From assembly GCF_014931605.1 (NCBI RefSeq), contig NZ_CP053382.1, positions 2,356,001 to 2,420,000 of the forward strand: a stretch of 64,000 bases of DNA. The letters run 5' to 3'. The notes under the pieces were generated by a model that saw only the letters and a program-made list of their open reading frames with translations, did no database searches and was not told the DNA's origin. Position 1 is the stretch's first letter, and the number at the start of each line of letters is the position of its first letter. Made by a program: the position numbers and the translations under genes. Below are positions 29,456 through 39,055 of the stretch, in pieces. The stretch is from Halomonas sp. MCCC 1A13316. Its GTDB lineage: Bacteria > Pseudomonadota > Gammaproteobacteria > Pseudomonadales > Halomonadaceae.

Positions 29456-30268
29456 TCAGACCCCCGTGGGGGAAGGACACCACCGGCGGGGCCCGCGGTC
29501 ACTCGTACGAAACCGCTCGGCCAGTCCCCGCATGGCGTTGGCCAGCAGCAACGTATCGATACCCAGCCCGACGAAGGAGCAACCCGCCTCGAGATAGCGC
29601 CGCGCCTCGCCCTCGTCGACAGTGACGATGCCGGCCGCCTTGCCGGTGCTGCGGATCCGCTTGATGGCCTCGTCGATGGCCGCCCGCACCAGCGGATGGT
29701 CGGGATCGCCGAGATGCCCCATCGCTGCGGAGAGGTCCGCAGGCCCCACGAAGACCGCATCGACGCCATCGGTGGCGGCGATCGCCTCCAGGTTCACCAG
29801 CGCCGTCGGGCTCTCGACCTGTACCAGCAGGCACAGTTCCTCGTCGGCACGGGCCAGGTAATCCTCCACGTCCCCCCATCGCGAGGCGCGCGCCAGCACA
29901 TGTCCGACCCCGCGCATGCCGCGGGGCGGGTAGCGCATGGCGGCGACCAGCCCCGCGGCCTGCTCGGCGGTCTCCACCATGGGCACCAGCAAGTTCTGCA
30001 CGCCGATATCCAGGTAGCGCTTGATCAGCACCGGATCCCCCGTCGGCGGGCGGACGACGGGCTGGCTGGCATGGGGGGCGATGGCCTGTAGCTGGCCGAG
30101 CAGGCTCGCCAAGTCATTGGGCGCATGCTCGGCGTCCAGCAGCAGCCAGTCGAAGCCCGCGGTGGCAGCGAGCTCCGCCGAGTAGGGGCTGGCCAGGCCG
30201 AGCCAGATGCCGGTCTGGGGCTCGCCGACCAGCAGGCGTTGCTTGAAGGCGTTGCGCGGCATCTGCAT
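29456..30268 (-). CDS. HpcH/HpaI-family class II pyruvate aldolase
   Basis: 270 aa. Cleaves 2-keto-3-deoxy or 4-hydroxy-2-oxo acids to pyruvate and an aldehyde, using a divalent metal. Seen: [41 protein letters not shown], metal Glu in [12 protein letters not shown] and metal Asp in [13 protein letters not shown]. Relatives are GarL, RhmA and HpaI; the substrate cannot be chosen. The ATG at 30268 has GAGG at 7 nt. The last 15 or so residues ([15 protein letters not shown]) are encoded by the GC-rich repeat and look like an acquired tail. It lies 14 nt after the dehydratase gene. Confidence 0.88.
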   Translation of the reverse strand: MQMPRNAFKQRLLVGEPQTGIWLGLASPYSAELAATAGFDWLLLDAEHAPNDLASLLGQLQAIAPHASQPVVRPPTGDPVLIKRYLDIGVQNLLVPMVETAEQAAGLVAAMRYPPRGMRGVGHVLARASRWGDVEDYLARADEELCLLVQVESPTALVNLEAIAATDGVDAVFVGPADLSAAMGHLGDPDHPLVRAAIDEAIKRIRSTGKAAGIVTVDEGEARRYLEAGCSFVGLGIDTLLLANAMRGLAERFRTSDRGPRRWCPSPTGV

Positions 30269-30282
30269 GTCGTTACCTCGTC

Positions 30283-32040
30283 TCAGTGGGAGTGCCGGGG
30301 TACCTCGGCGCCCCGCCGGCCGACCAGGAAGTCGAAGTCGCACCCCTCGTCGGCCTGCAGCACGTGCTCAATATAGAGCTGTCGGTAGCCGCCCTGGCGG
30401 GCGATCAGCCGGGACGCCTCAGTCGGGTCGCGTTCGGCGAGACGCGCGGCGATCTCGTCGTCGCTCACTTCCAGGTGCAGCCGTCCCGCCTCGCAGTCCA
30501 GCTCGATCCAGTCGCCGTCGCGAACCGCGGCCAGGGGCCCACCGGCAGCGGCCTCCGGGGCCACGTGCAGCACCACGGTACCGTAGGCCGTGCCGCTCAT
30601 GCGCGCATCCGAGATGCGCACCATGTCGGTGACCCCCTGCTCGAGCAGCTTGGACGGCAGCCCCATGTTGCCCACTTCGGCCATCCCCTGATAGCCCCGC
30701 GGTCCGCAGTTGCGCAGCACCAGGATGCTGTCGGCGGTCACCTCCAGGTCGGGGTCGTCGATACGCGCCTTGTAGTCGTCGAAGTCCTGGAACACAACCG
30801 CCTGGCCACGGTGCCTCATCAGCTCGGCGGTTGCCGCCGAAGGCTTGAGCACGGCGCCGTCGGGGGCCAGGTTGCCACGCAGGATGCTCATGCTGCCATC
30901 GGCACAGAGCGGCGTGTCGAGAGGTCGCACTACCTCATTATTATAAATCGGCGCCTCCCGGACGTTGTCCCACAGCGAACGGCCGTTGACGGTCAGTGCC
31001 CCGGGATGCGGCAGTCGTCCTGCCTCGCCGAGCCGACGTAGCACGGCCGGCAGCCCCCCCGCATAGTAGAAGTCCTCCATCAGGAAACGCCCGGAGGGCT
31101 GGAGATCGACGAGGGTCGGCGTCCCGCGGCCGATGCGCGTCCAGTCCTGGAGGTCCAGCTCGACCCCGATGCGCCCGGCGATCGCCTTGAGATGGATCAC
31201 CGCGTTGGTGGAGCCGCCGATGGCCGCATTGACGCGGATGGCATTCTCGAACGCCTCGCGCGTCAGCACCCGCGACAGGTCGAGCCCCTCCTCCACCATC
31301 TCGACGATGCGCATGCCCGAGAGATGGGCCAGCACGTAGCGGCGGGAGTCCACCGCCGGAATCGCCGCATTGTGCGGCAGGGAGGTCCCCAGGGCCTCGG
31401 CCATGGAGGCCATGGTGGAGGCCGTTCCCATGGTGTTGCAGGTCCCTGCGGAGCGCGACATGCCGGCCTCGGCGGCCATGAAGTCGTGCAGCGAGATCTT
31501 CCCGGCCTTGACGTCCTCGGAGAGCTGCCAGACCACGGTGCCGGAACCGATGTCCTTGCCCTGGTGCTTGCCGTTGAGCATCGGCCCGCCGCTGACCACT
31601 ATGGTGGGGATATCGCAGGACGCCGCCCCCATTAGCAGTGCCGGGGTGGTCTTATCGCAGCCGACCAGCAGCACCACCGCATCCACGGGATTGCCGCGGA
31701 TCGCCTCCTCCACGTCCATGCTCGCCAGGTTGCGGGTGAACATGGCTGTGGGCCTCAGGTTGGACTCGCCGTTGGAAAACACCGGGAACTCCACGGGAAA
31801 GCCCCCTGCCTCCAGCACCCCTTTCTTGACGTGCTCCGCCAGCTTGCGGAAATGGGCGTTGCAGGGGGTCAGTTCCGACCAGGTGTTGCAGATGCCGATG
31901 ATCGGCTTGCCCTGGAACTCGTGGTCGGGAATGCCCTGGTTGCGCATCCAGCTGCGGTACATGAAGCCGTTCTTGTCGGTGGTACCGAACCACTGGGCGG
32001 AGCGCAGCGGGCGACGACCGTCCTTGTTGTTGTGTGACAT
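30283..32040 (-). CDS. IlvD/Edd-family sugar-acid dehydratase
   Basis: 585 aa, similar in size to L-arabinonate and D-xylonate dehydratases. It dehydrates C2-C3 of an aldonate to a 2-keto-3-deoxy acid using an iron-sulfur cluster. Cluster cysteines are in [26 protein letters not shown] and [26 protein letters not shown] is the family signature. The ATG at 32040 has AGGAG at 8 nt. The frame stays open to 32457, but that part is antisense to mhpF. It is divergent from mhpF-mhpE and followed by the aldolase gene, so its product may feed HpaI-, MhpE- or AraD1-type enzymes. Confidence 0.9.
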   Translation of the reverse strand: MSHNNKDGRRPLRSAQWFGTTDKNGFMYRSWMRNQGIPDHEFQGKPIIGICNTWSELTPCNAHFRKLAEHVKKGVLEAGGFPVEFPVFSNGESNLRPTAMFTRNLASMDVEEAIRGNPVDAVVLLVGCDKTTPALLMGAASCDIPTIVVSGGPMLNGKHQGKDIGSGTVVWQLSEDVKAGKISLHDFMAAEAGMSRSAGTCNTMGTASTMASMAEALGTSLPHNAAIPAVDSRRYVLAHLSGMRIVEMVEEGLDLSRVLTREAFENAIRVNAAIGGSTNAVIHLKAIAGRIGVELDLQDWTRIGRGTPTLVDLQPSGRFLMEDFYYAGGLPAVLRRLGEAGRLPHPGALTVNGRSLWDNVREAPIYNNEVVRPLDTPLCADGSMSILRGNLAPDGAVLKPSAATAELMRHRGQAVVFQDFDDYKARIDDPDLEVTADSILVLRNCGPRGYQGMAEVGNMGLPSKLLEQGVTDMVRISDARMSGTAYGTVVLHVAPEAAAGGPLAAVRDGDWIELDCEAGRLHLEVSDDEIAARLAERDPTEASRLIARQGGYRQLYIEHVLQADEGCDFDFLVGRRGAEVPRHSH

Positions 32041-32130
32041 GGGGGTTGCTCCTGTTCGTGCCGCCGGGGGAGTCCCGGGTGCCGGCCTCGGGTTCCAGAC
32101 CCGTTCGACAGTAAGGCCAGAGACGGCAAC

Positions 32131-32180
32131 TAGTCGACACATACGAAAGTATATGTTGAACAAATACACACAATGTTCGA
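32131..32180. promoter_or_regulatory. Candidate operator region between the dehydratase gene and mhpF
   Basis: Unlike its GC-rich surroundings, this stretch is AT-rich and holds two inverted repeats: ACATA/TATGT (32139-32156, within ACATACGAAAGTATATGT) and TTGAACA/TGTTCGA (32156-32180, 11-nt spacer). It is placed to control both directions, perhaps by the GntR at 37330. Exact promoters are not clear. Confidence 0.4.
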
Positions 32181-32221
32181 CATTTTCCTGGCACCCCCCG
32201 TCCCGGTCACGAGGCAGTCCC

Positions 32222-33163
32222 ATGACACAGCGCGTCAAGGTAGCGATCATCGGCTCCGGCAATATCGGCACCGACCTGATGATCAAGATCCTCCGCCACG
32301 GCGAGCACCTGGAGATGGGCGCCATGGTCGGCATCGACCCGGCCTCCGACGGCCTGTCCCGTGCCGCGGCGCTCGGCGTGCCCGCCACCGCCGAGGGCAT
32401 CGACGGCCTGCTGGCCATGCCCGGCTTCGACGAGATCGGGATCGCCTTCGACGCCACCTCGGCGGCGAGCCACCCGCATCACAGCGCGCGGCTCGAGGCC
32501 CACGGCGTGAAGGTCATCGACCTGACCCCGGCGGCCATCGGCCCCTATGTGGTGCCGCCGATCAACCTGGACGCACATTTTGATGCCCCCAACCTCAACA
32601 TGGTCACCTGCGGCGGCCAGGCCACCATCCCCATGGTCGCCGCGGTCTCCCGGGTGACCCCCGTGCACTATGCGGAGATCGTCGCCTCCATCGCCAGCCG
32701 GTCGGCCGGCCCCGGCACCCGAGCCAATATTGACGAGTTCACCGAGACCACCGCCAGGGCCATCGAGGCGTGCGGCGGGGCGGCACGCGGCAAGGCGATC
32801 ATCATCCTCAACCCGGCCGAGCCACCGCTGCTGATGCGCGACTCCATCTTCGTGCTCTCCCGCCCCGCCGACCGGGGCGCCATCGAGGCCTCCGTGGAGG
32901 CGATGGCCTGCACGGTGCAGCAGTACGTTCCCGGCTACCGCCTGAAGCAACGGGTCCAGTTCGAGGAGATTCCCGCGGAAGCGCCGCTGACGATAGACGG
33001 CATCGGCCGCGTCAGTGGGCTCAAGACCTCCATCTACCTGGAAGTCGAGGGGGCCGCCCACTACCTGCCCGCCTACGCCGGCAACCTGGACATCATGACC
33101 TCCGCCGCCAAGGCCTGCGCCGAGCGCCTCGCCGAGACCCGCCTGCTGGGCACCACCGTCTGA
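32222..33163 (+). CDS. mhpF: Acetaldehyde dehydrogenase (acetylating), MhpF/DmpF type
   Basis: 313 aa. Converts acetaldehyde plus CoA and NAD+ to acetyl-CoA. Cofactor loop [12 protein letters not shown] and catalytic Cys in [11 protein letters not shown] are intact, and the length is normal. MhpF normally forms a channelling complex with the MhpE aldolase, whose gene follows after 11 nt. The ATG at 32222 is preceded by GAGG. The upstream open frame to 31370 is antisense to the dehydratase and is not coding. No aromatic meta-cleavage genes are nearby, which makes its presence here notable. Confidence 0.93.
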   Translation: MTQRVKVAIIGSGNIGTDLMIKILRHGEHLEMGAMVGIDPASDGLSRAAALGVPATAEGIDGLLAMPGFDEIGIAFDATSAASHPHHSARLEAHGVKVIDLTPAAIGPYVVPPINLDAHFDAPNLNMVTCGGQATIPMVAAVSRVTPVHYAEIVASIASRSAGPGTRANIDEFTETTARAIEACGGAARGKAIIILNPAEPPLLMRDSIFVLSRPADRGAIEASVEAMACTVQQYVPGYRLKQRVQFEEIPAEAPLTIDGIGRVSGLKTSIYLEVEGAAHYLPAYAGNLDIMTSAAKACAERLAETRLLGTTV

Positions 33164-33174
33164 GGTGAACCGCC

Positions 33175-34200
33175 ATGACATCCCCTGACCGGATCGACAA
33201 GACGCTCTATATCTCCGATGTCACCCTGCGTGACGGCAGCCATGCGGTTCGCCACCAGTACAGTCTCGATGACGTCAGGCGCATCGCCCGCGCCCTGGAC
33301 GCGGCCCGAGTCGACTCCATCGAGGTCGCCCACGGCGATGGCCTTCAAGGATCGAGCTTCAACTACGGCTTCGGTGCCCATACCGATCTCGCCTGGATCG
33401 AGGCGGCGGTCGAGGTGGTCGAGCACGCCCTCATCACCACACTGCTGCTGCCGGGGATCGGCACCGTGCATGACCTGGACGCCGCCTACGGCGCCGGGGC
33501 CCGGGGCGCGCGCATCGCCACCCACTGCACCGAGGCCGACGTCTCACGCCAGCATATCGAGCACGCCCGCAAGCTCGGCATGGACACCGTGGGCTTCCTG
33601 ATGATGAGCCACATGCAGTCGCCCGCGGGCCTGGCCGAACAGGCCAGGCTGATGGAGCGGTACGGGGCCCAGACCATCTACGTGGTCGACTCCGGCGGTG
33701 CCCTGACCATGGACGGCGTGCGCGACCGCTTCCGGGCGCTCAAGGACGCGCTCGACCCGGCGACCCGCACCGGCATGCATGCCCACCACAACCTGGGCCT
33801 GGGGGTCGCCAACTCCATCGTCGCCGTGGAGGAGGGCTGCGACAGGATCGACGCCAGCCTGGCCGGCATGGGCGCCGGCGCCGGCAATGCCCCGCTGGAG
33901 GTGTTCATCGCCAACGCCGACCGCCTCGGCTGGCGCCACGGCTGCGACCTCTACACCCTGATGGACGCCGCCGACGACATCGTGCGGCCGCTGCAGGACC
34001 GCCCCGTGCGGGTCGACCGCGAGACCCTGGCACTGGGCTATGCCGGTGTCTACTCAAGCTTCCTCCGCCATGCCGAGGCGGCCGCCGAACGCTACGGTCT
34101 CAGGACCGTCGACATCCTGGTGGAGCTCGGCCGGCGCAGGATGGTCGGCGGCCAGGAGGACATGATCGTCGACGTCGCCCTGGACATGACCCGGGGATGA
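33175..34200 (+). CDS. mhpE: 4-hydroxy-2-oxovalerate aldolase, MhpE/DmpG type
   Basis: 341 aa. Splits 4-hydroxy-2-oxopentanoate into pyruvate and acetaldehyde, with Mn2+ or Co2+. TIM-barrel features: [16 protein letters not shown] with the catalytic Arg-Asp, the HGDG loop with the catalytic His, and metal ligands in [14 protein letters not shown]. The C-terminal part that binds MhpF is present. It is 11 nt from mhpF and 133 nt before dctP. Closely related enzymes can accept longer 4-hydroxy-2-oxo acids. Confidence 0.93.
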   Translation: MTSPDRIDKTLYISDVTLRDGSHAVRHQYSLDDVRRIARALDAARVDSIEVAHGDGLQGSSFNYGFGAHTDLAWIEAAVEVVEHALITTLLLPGIGTVHDLDAAYGAGARGARIATHCTEADVSRQHIEHARKLGMDTVGFLMMSHMQSPAGLAEQARLMERYGAQTIYVVDSGGALTMDGVRDRFRALKDALDPATRTGMHAHHNLGLGVANSIVAVEEGCDRIDASLAGMGAGAGNAPLEVFIANADRLGWRHGCDLYTLMDAADDIVRPLQDRPVRVDRETLALGYAGVYSSFLRHAEAAAERYGLRTVDILVELGRRRMVGGQEDMIVDVALDMTRG

Positions 34201-34306
34201 ATCACCACCAGGCTTTCCTGGCTGCCGTCCACCGGACGACAGCCGGTCCACCGAGGCCCAGGCCTCTCCACCGCTGAATGTCGCAACGACCGTCACACCA
34301 ACCAGC

Positions 34307-35365
34307 ATCACAACAACAATCGAGGACATTGCCATGACCCAACGCTTCGCTCGCCGCGCCCTCACCGCCGCCATCGGTGGCCTCGTCGCCACCGCGCTGG
34401 TCCTCCCGGCCCAGGCCGCCACCGAGGTCAACGTCGGCTACGCCATTCCCAGCGAATCCCACTACGGCGAGGGCTATCGCGCCTTCAAGGAGACCCTCGA
34501 ACGCCTCTCCGGCGGCGAGTTTACCGCCGCCGAGCACCCCAGCGGCTCGCTGGGCGGCGAGCGCGCCATGATCGAGGGCCTGCAGATCGGCACCGTGGAC
34601 GTGGTCATCACCTCCACCGGCCCGTTGGGCAACTTCGTGCCCGACACCTATGTGCTCGACCTGCCGTTCCTGTTCGCGGACTACGACCAGGCGCGCTGCG
34701 TCCTCGACGGCGAGATCGGCCAGGAGCTGCTCGACCAGATGGGCGAGCACGACCTGGTCGGCCTGGCCTGGGCCGAGAACGGCTTTCGCCACATCACCAA
34801 CAGCCGCCGCGAGATCACCAGCCCCGACGACGTCAGCGGCCTGAAGATCCGCACCATGGAGAACCGCATCCACCAGGACGCCTTCGAGGCCCTGGGGGCC
34901 AGCCCCACCCCGATGGCCATGCCGGAGCTGTTCACCGCTCTGCAGCAGGGCACCGTGGACGGCCAGGAGAACCCGCTGACGGTGATCACGGCGGCCAAGC
35001 TCTACGAGGTGCAGGACCAGCTGTCGCTGACCGGGCATGTCTACTCGCCGGCGGTGATGCTCGGCTCGCCGGTGCTGCTCGACGGCCTCAGCGACGAGCA
35101 GCGCGGCTGGTTCGTGGAGGCCGCCCGGGCCGGCGCCGAGGCGACCCGGGCCGAGGTTTCGCGGCTGGAGGACGAGGGCGTGGAGTTCCTGCGCGGCGAG
35201 GGCATGACCGTCAACACCGAGGTCGACGCGACGCCGTTCCAGGACGCCGTGGGCGAGGTGCACGAGCGCTTCGTCGAGCAGTATGGCGACGCCATGCTCA
35301 CCCGCATCCGCAATAGCGACTGCTGAGCCGCCTGCCCATGGGCCGGTTATTCGTGACCGGCCCCG
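34307..35365 (+). repeat. 1059-nt inverted repeat, copy 1 (contains dctP)
   Basis: Almost identical to the reverse complement of 43407-44465. It runs from ATCACAACAACAATCG before dctP to GTGACCGGCCCCG after it. By eye I found one synonymous change in the gene (34669 C versus T, a Phe codon) and one base change near the 3' end (35351). No transposase or terminal short repeats are visible. Confidence 0.95.
34334..35326 (+). CDS. TRAP substrate-binding protein (DctP type), copy 1
   Basis: 330 aa periplasmic binding protein with a signal peptide ending LVLPAQAATE. TRAP-P motifs: GLKIRTMENRIHQDAF with the carboxylate-binding Arg, and MPELFTALQQGTVDGQENP. The protein is identical to the product of 43446-44438 on the other strand. 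This copy has no adjacent dctQM; instead it sits between mhpE and the AraD1-type gene. The permease genes are next to the second copy. Ligand likely an aldonate or tetronate. Confidence 0.93.
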   Translation: MTQRFARRALTAAIGGLVATALVLPAQAATEVNVGYAIPSESHYGEGYRAFKETLERLSGGEFTAAEHPSGSLGGERAMIEGLQIGTVDVVITSTGPLGNFVPDTYVLDLPFLFADYDQARCVLDGEIGQELLDQMGEHDLVGLAWAENGFRHITNSRREITSPDDVSGLKIRTMENRIHQDAFEALGASPTPMAMPELFTALQQGTVDGQENPLTVITAAKLYEVQDQLSLTGHVYSPAVMLGSPVLLDGLSDEQRGWFVEAARAGAEATRAEVSRLEDEGVEFLRGEGMTVNTEVDATPFQDAVGEVHERFVEQYGDAMLTRIRNSDC

Positions 35366-35383
35366 CATCGAACGAGACCCGAC

Positions 35384-36370
35384 ATGCGACTGATCCAGTG
35401 CGACCATCAGGGCCAGGCACGTGCCGCCCTGGTCGAGAACGACGAGCAGGTCAGGCTGCTCGAGGGCGACACCTACCAGCTCGCCCGCCGCGCCATTGCC
35501 AGCGGCCAGCCGCTGGCCACCATCGTCGAGACGGCACGGACCGACACCCGCCTCGACTACCAGTCACTGGTCGACGACCGGCGCCTGCTGCCGCCGCTCA
35601 CCCACCCGGACCCGGCTCATTGCCTGGTCACCGGCACCGGCCTCACCCACCTGGGTAGCGCCGATACCCGCGATGCCATGCACGCCCAGGCCCAGCTCGA
35701 GGAGAGCCGACTGACCGACTCCATGCGCATGTTCCGGCTAGGGCTCGAGGGCGGCAAGCCGGCGAAGGGCCGGGAAGGTGCTCAGCCGGAGTGGTTCTAC
35801 AAGGGCGACGGCAGCAGCGTGGCGGCCCCGGAGGACGACATCCCCGTGCCCGCCTTCGCCGCGGATGCCGGTGAGGAACCGGAACTGGCCGGGCTCTATG
35901 TGATCGCCGACGACGGCACCCCCTGGCGGGTCGGTCACGCCATCGGCAACGAGTTTTCCGACCATGTCACCGAGCGCTTCAACTACCTCTGGCTGGCCCA
36001 CTCCAAGCTGCGCGCTTGCAGTTTCGGCCCGGAACTGCTGGTCGGCGAGCTGCCCGAGCACCTGGAGGGCGTGAGCCGGATCGTGCGCGATGGCGCGACC
36101 CTGTGGGAAAAGCCCTTCCTCACCGGCGAGGCCAACATGGCCCACAGCCTGGCCAACCTGGAGCACCACCACTTCAAGTACCCCAACTTCCGCCGCCCGG
36201 GAGACGTGCACGTGCACTTCTTCGGCACGGCCACCCTGAGCTTCGCCGACGACATTCTCACCCGCGACGGCGACCGCTTCGAGATCAGCCTGCCTGCCTT
36301 CGGTCGCCCGTTGCGTAATTCGCTACGCTTCGAAACATCGCAACCAGACACCCGGGTGCAGGCGCTCTGA
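35384..36370 (+). CDS. AraD1/GguC-family FAH-superfamily protein
   Basis: 328 aa. The C-terminal FAH-like domain includes ELAGLYVIADDGTPWRVG, GNEFSDHVTE and DVHVHFFGTATLSFADDI. The sequence fits the AraD1/GguC group, members of which dehydrate 2-keto-3-deoxy-pentonates (for example L-KDA to 2-oxoglutarate semialdehyde). With the IlvD/Edd dehydratase and the aldehyde dehydrogenase at 39974 this would complete a Weimberg-type route. It begins 18 nt after the inverted repeat. The family name is from memory; substrate inferred. Confidence 0.8.
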   Translation: MRLIQCDHQGQARAALVENDEQVRLLEGDTYQLARRAIASGQPLATIVETARTDTRLDYQSLVDDRRLLPPLTHPDPAHCLVTGTGLTHLGSADTRDAMHAQAQLEESRLTDSMRMFRLGLEGGKPAKGREGAQPEWFYKGDGSSVAAPEDDIPVPAFAADAGEEPELAGLYVIADDGTPWRVGHAIGNEFSDHVTERFNYLWLAHSKLRACSFGPELLVGELPEHLEGVSRIVRDGATLWEKPFLTGEANMAHSLANLEHHHFKYPNFRRPGDVHVHFFGTATLSFADDILTRDGDRFEISLPAFGRPLRNSLRFETSQPDTRVQAL

Positions 36371-36399
36371 CCCCGGGCGACAGTACTTCAGGAGGCAAC

Positions 36400-37278
36400 A
36401 TGCACGAACCCCGGACCATCGGTTTCATCGGCACCGGCATCATGGGAGGGCCCATGGCGCGGCGCCTGATCGACGCGGGGCATGACGTCCGCGTGTGGAA
36501 CCGTACCGCCGCCAAGGCGGCGGCCCTGGGCGCCACGCCCGTGAAAACCCCGGCAGCGGCGGCCGATGGCGCCGAGATCGTCATCGTGATGCTGAGCTCG
36601 GGGCCGGTCTGTGACGAGGTGATCCTCGGCGAGCACGGCCTGCTCGACACCATGCCCCCGGACAGCCTGCTGATCGTGATGAGCTCCATCCCGGTGGAGA
36701 CCGCCCGCCACCAGGCCGAAGCCGCCGGCGAGCGCCACATCCACTACCTGGACGCCCCGGTCTCCGGTGGCGAACGAGGTGCCATCGACGGCAGCCTGGC
36801 GATCATGGCCGGGGGTGACGAGGCGACCTTCGCGCGGGCCCGTCCCGTCCTCGAGTCACTCGGGCGCCCGGTACGGATCGGCCCGGCGGGAAGCGGGCAG
36901 CTCGCCAAGCTGATCAACCAGCTGGTGGTGGCCAGCACCATCGCCACCGTCTCCGAGGGCATACTGCTGGCCGAGCGCGGCGGGGCCGACCCGGCCCGGG
37001 TGCGCGAGGCCCTGCTAGGCGGCTTCGCCGACTCGACGATCCTGCGCGCCCATGGGCAGCGGATGATCGAGCAGGACTTCGCCCCCGGCGGGCCGGCCAA
37101 GTGGCAGCTCAAGGACACCCGCACCGCCCTGGCGCAGGCCGACTCGCTCGGCCTGGACCTGCCCGTGGCGACGCTGGTCAACCGGCTGTTCGAGGACATG
37201 GTCGCCAACGGCGACGGCGAACTGGACCACAGCGCCCTGATCCGCGAACTGCGGCGCCGCAACGCCCTGCCCTGTTGA
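36400..37278 (+). CDS. HIBADH/GarR-family NAD(P)-dependent dehydrogenase
   Basis: 292 aa, 3-hydroxyisobutyrate dehydrogenase superfamily. Cofactor loop GFIGTGIMGGPMARRL, substrate loop DAPVSGGERGA and catalytic Lys in GSGQLAKLINQLVV are intact. Tartronate semialdehyde reductase (GarR/GlxR) is the nearest functional guess, which would handle a C3 fragment, but tetronate dehydrogenases share the same motifs. It lies between the AraD1-type gene and the GntR gene, probably in one transcript. Confidence 0.85.
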   Translation: MHEPRTIGFIGTGIMGGPMARRLIDAGHDVRVWNRTAAKAAALGATPVKTPAAAADGAEIVIVMLSSGPVCDEVILGEHGLLDTMPPDSLLIVMSSIPVETARHQAEAAGERHIHYLDAPVSGGERGAIDGSLAIMAGGDEATFARARPVLESLGRPVRIGPAGSGQLAKLINQLVVASTIATVSEGILLAERGGADPARVREALLGGFADSTILRAHGQRMIEQDFAPGGPAKWQLKDTRTALAQADSLGLDLPVATLVNRLFEDMVANGDGELDHSALIRELRRRNALPC

Positions 37279-37329
37279 CCTGCCAACCCGTCCGTGGCAG
37301 CTTGCCCCGAATCCTGTCGAGAGCCTCCC

Positions 37330-38085
37330 GTGAAAGCGACCCTCAAGCGCGCCCCCCGCCCCAGCATCAGCGAATACCTGGCCGAGGCCATCTTCTCGGG
37401 GCACTATCGGCCGGGGGATTTCGTGCCCAGGGAGCTCGACCTCTGCGAGCAGTTCAGGCTCAACCGCTCGGCGGTTCGCAGCGACCTGCGCCAGCTGGTG
37501 GACGCCGGCATCATCGAGCGGATCTCGGGCCACGGCTCCAAGGTCCGGGAGTACGCCGACTGGCGCATCCTCGATCCCACCGTCACCGAGTGGATGACCC
37601 GCTACGCCGCCCCCAACCCCATGATCCAGCGCGAGATCCTCTCCTTTCGCCTGGATGTCGAGCCCTATGTGGCGATGACCGCGGCCCGCCGCGCCACGGC
37701 CCGAGACCTGGTCGCCCTGGAGGAGGCCTTCGAGGGCATGAAGCGCCACCTCCAGCATGGCGACAGCGAGGAGGAGCGGCGCCTGCACAGCGACCACGAC
37801 GTCGCCTTCCACGCCGCCATCTTCAAGGCGACCCACAACATCGTCTGGTCACAGCTCTCGCATATTCTGCGCCCCTCCATCTACCTGCTGATCTCGATGT
37901 CCAACGTCAGCACCGAGGAACCCGAGGAGAGCCTGGAGCGGCACCGGCTGCTGATGGAGCACATCCGCGCTCGCCAGCCCCAGGAGGCCTTCCGCGCCGC
38001 CCAGGCGGTCCTCGACGGCACCGCCAAGGCGCTCGGCATCGAAGCCGGCGACAGTGCCCTGGGCAAGCACCTGGCATTGGGCTGA
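37330..38085 (+). CDS. GntR-family regulator (FCD domain)
   Basis: 251 aa. Winged helix (SEYLAEAIFSGHYRPGDFVP, then LCEQFRLNRSAVRSDLRQL) and an FCD effector domain with HDVAFHAAIFKATHN and metal-type histidines. Probably controls block 2 in response to a sugar-acid intermediate. The start is uncertain: GTG at 37330 with GAGAG upstream is preferred, GTG at 37294 is possible. It is last in a plus-strand unit and converges with the EamA gene, with only 16 nt between stops. Confidence 0.83.
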   Translation: MKATLKRAPRPSISEYLAEAIFSGHYRPGDFVPRELDLCEQFRLNRSAVRSDLRQLVDAGIIERISGHGSKVREYADWRILDPTVTEWMTRYAAPNPMIQREILSFRLDVEPYVAMTAARRATARDLVALEEAFEGMKRHLQHGDSEEERRLHSDHDVAFHAAIFKATHNIVWSQLSHILRPSIYLLISMSNVSTEEPEESLERHRLLMEHIRARQPQEAFRAAQAVLDGTAKALGIEAGDSALGKHLALG

Positions 38086-38101
38086 AGACTCCCCTGGGAC
38101 A

Positions 38102-39013
38102 CTAATCTGTCGCCATCGCCGGCAGCACACGGCGCTCCAGGCGCCGCTCGTAGAGCCCCTTGGCGACCAGCGTCGCCAGCACCAGGCCGCCGCCGACGAA
38201 GGCCAGCGGCGCCGGTCGCTCGGCCAGGATCCACCAGACCCAGAGCGTGCCCACCACTACCTCGAGCAGCAGCAGCAACCCGACCTCCGCCGCCGGCAGG
38301 TAGAGCGGCCCCCGCTGGAGCAGCGTCACCCCGGCCGGCACGATGAACAGGCAGAGCAGCACCACCAGCAGCAGCCGATCGGGCGGTGGCAGCGAGAAGC
38401 CACTGGTCGCGCCCACCACCTGCCCGGCCCCCACGGCGACGATCAGTCCGGAGAAGGTCAGCATGGGACTCATGTCGACACCCGGCCGGGTACGACAGAG
38501 GGTGAAGTTGATCGCCAGGGTAGTCGCCGCCATTAGCGCGAAGCCATTGCCCACCCAGGACCCGGCACCGGCGTCGTCGACCACAATCAGCGAGATTCCG
38601 GCCATGCACAGCAGGATGGCCAGCCAGGTGTGCCGCGGCAGGCGCTCCTTGAGTAAGAGCCAGGAGAGCGACGCGGCGATCAATGGCGAGCCGGCCAGGA
38701 TCATCAACACGTTGCCTCCCTTGGTGTACTGGTTGCCCAGCACGAAGCCGCAGGTGGTCAGGCTGAACAGCAGGGCCACGCCGATGCCGGTCCAGCCGCA
38801 GCGCCGATAGGCATTGAAGGTGCCGCGGCCGTTGCGCGCCACCACGATCAGCAGGAAGCCCAGAGCCGAGAGCAGGCCCCGCCACATCAGGATCTCGGCG
38901 TCCGGCAGGCCCGCCAGCTTGATCAGCAGGGCGTCGGGGGACATGATCAGTGCCCCACCCCCGGTCAGCAGCAGCCCCTGCTGCCGGAGGGGAAGTGCCT
39001 GGAATGCGTTCAC
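38102..39013 (-). CDS. EamA-family (DMT) transporter
   Basis: 303 aa with about ten membrane helices in two EamA repeats, a drug/metabolite transporter type inner-membrane protein, usually an exporter. Residues like LIKLAGLPDAEILMWRGLLS and NQYTKGGNVLMILAGSPLI fit the family. It is the last gene of the long minus-strand unit from ltnD. It may export an overflow intermediate, but the substrate is unknown. Confidence 0.82.
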   Translation of the reverse strand: MNAFQALPLRQQGLLLTGGGALIMSPDALLIKLAGLPDAEILMWRGLLSALGFLLIVVARNGRGTFNAYRRCGWTGIGVALLFSLTTCGFVLGNQYTKGGNVLMILAGSPLIAASLSWLLLKERLPRHTWLAILLCMAGISLIVVDDAGAGSWVGNGFALMAATTLAINFTLCRTRPGVDMSPMLTFSGLIVAVGAGQVVGATSGFSLPPPDRLLLVVLLCLFIVPAGVTLLQRGPLYLPAAEVGLLLLLEVVVGTLWVWWILAERPAPLAFVGGGLVLATLVAKGLYERRLERRVLPAMATD

Positions 39014-39055
39014 CTCATCCTCCCGGCCCGCGGCGGGACGCCAGCGTCGCCCTCA

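Noticed and set aside
31370..32221. N-terminal extension of mhpF
   Set aside because: Antisense to the dehydratase; the ATG at 32222 gives the normal 313-aa enzyme.
32041..32457. N-terminal extension of the IlvD/Edd dehydratase
   Set aside because: It runs antisense to mhpF and the divergent control region; the ATG at 32040 has a good RBS and fits family length.
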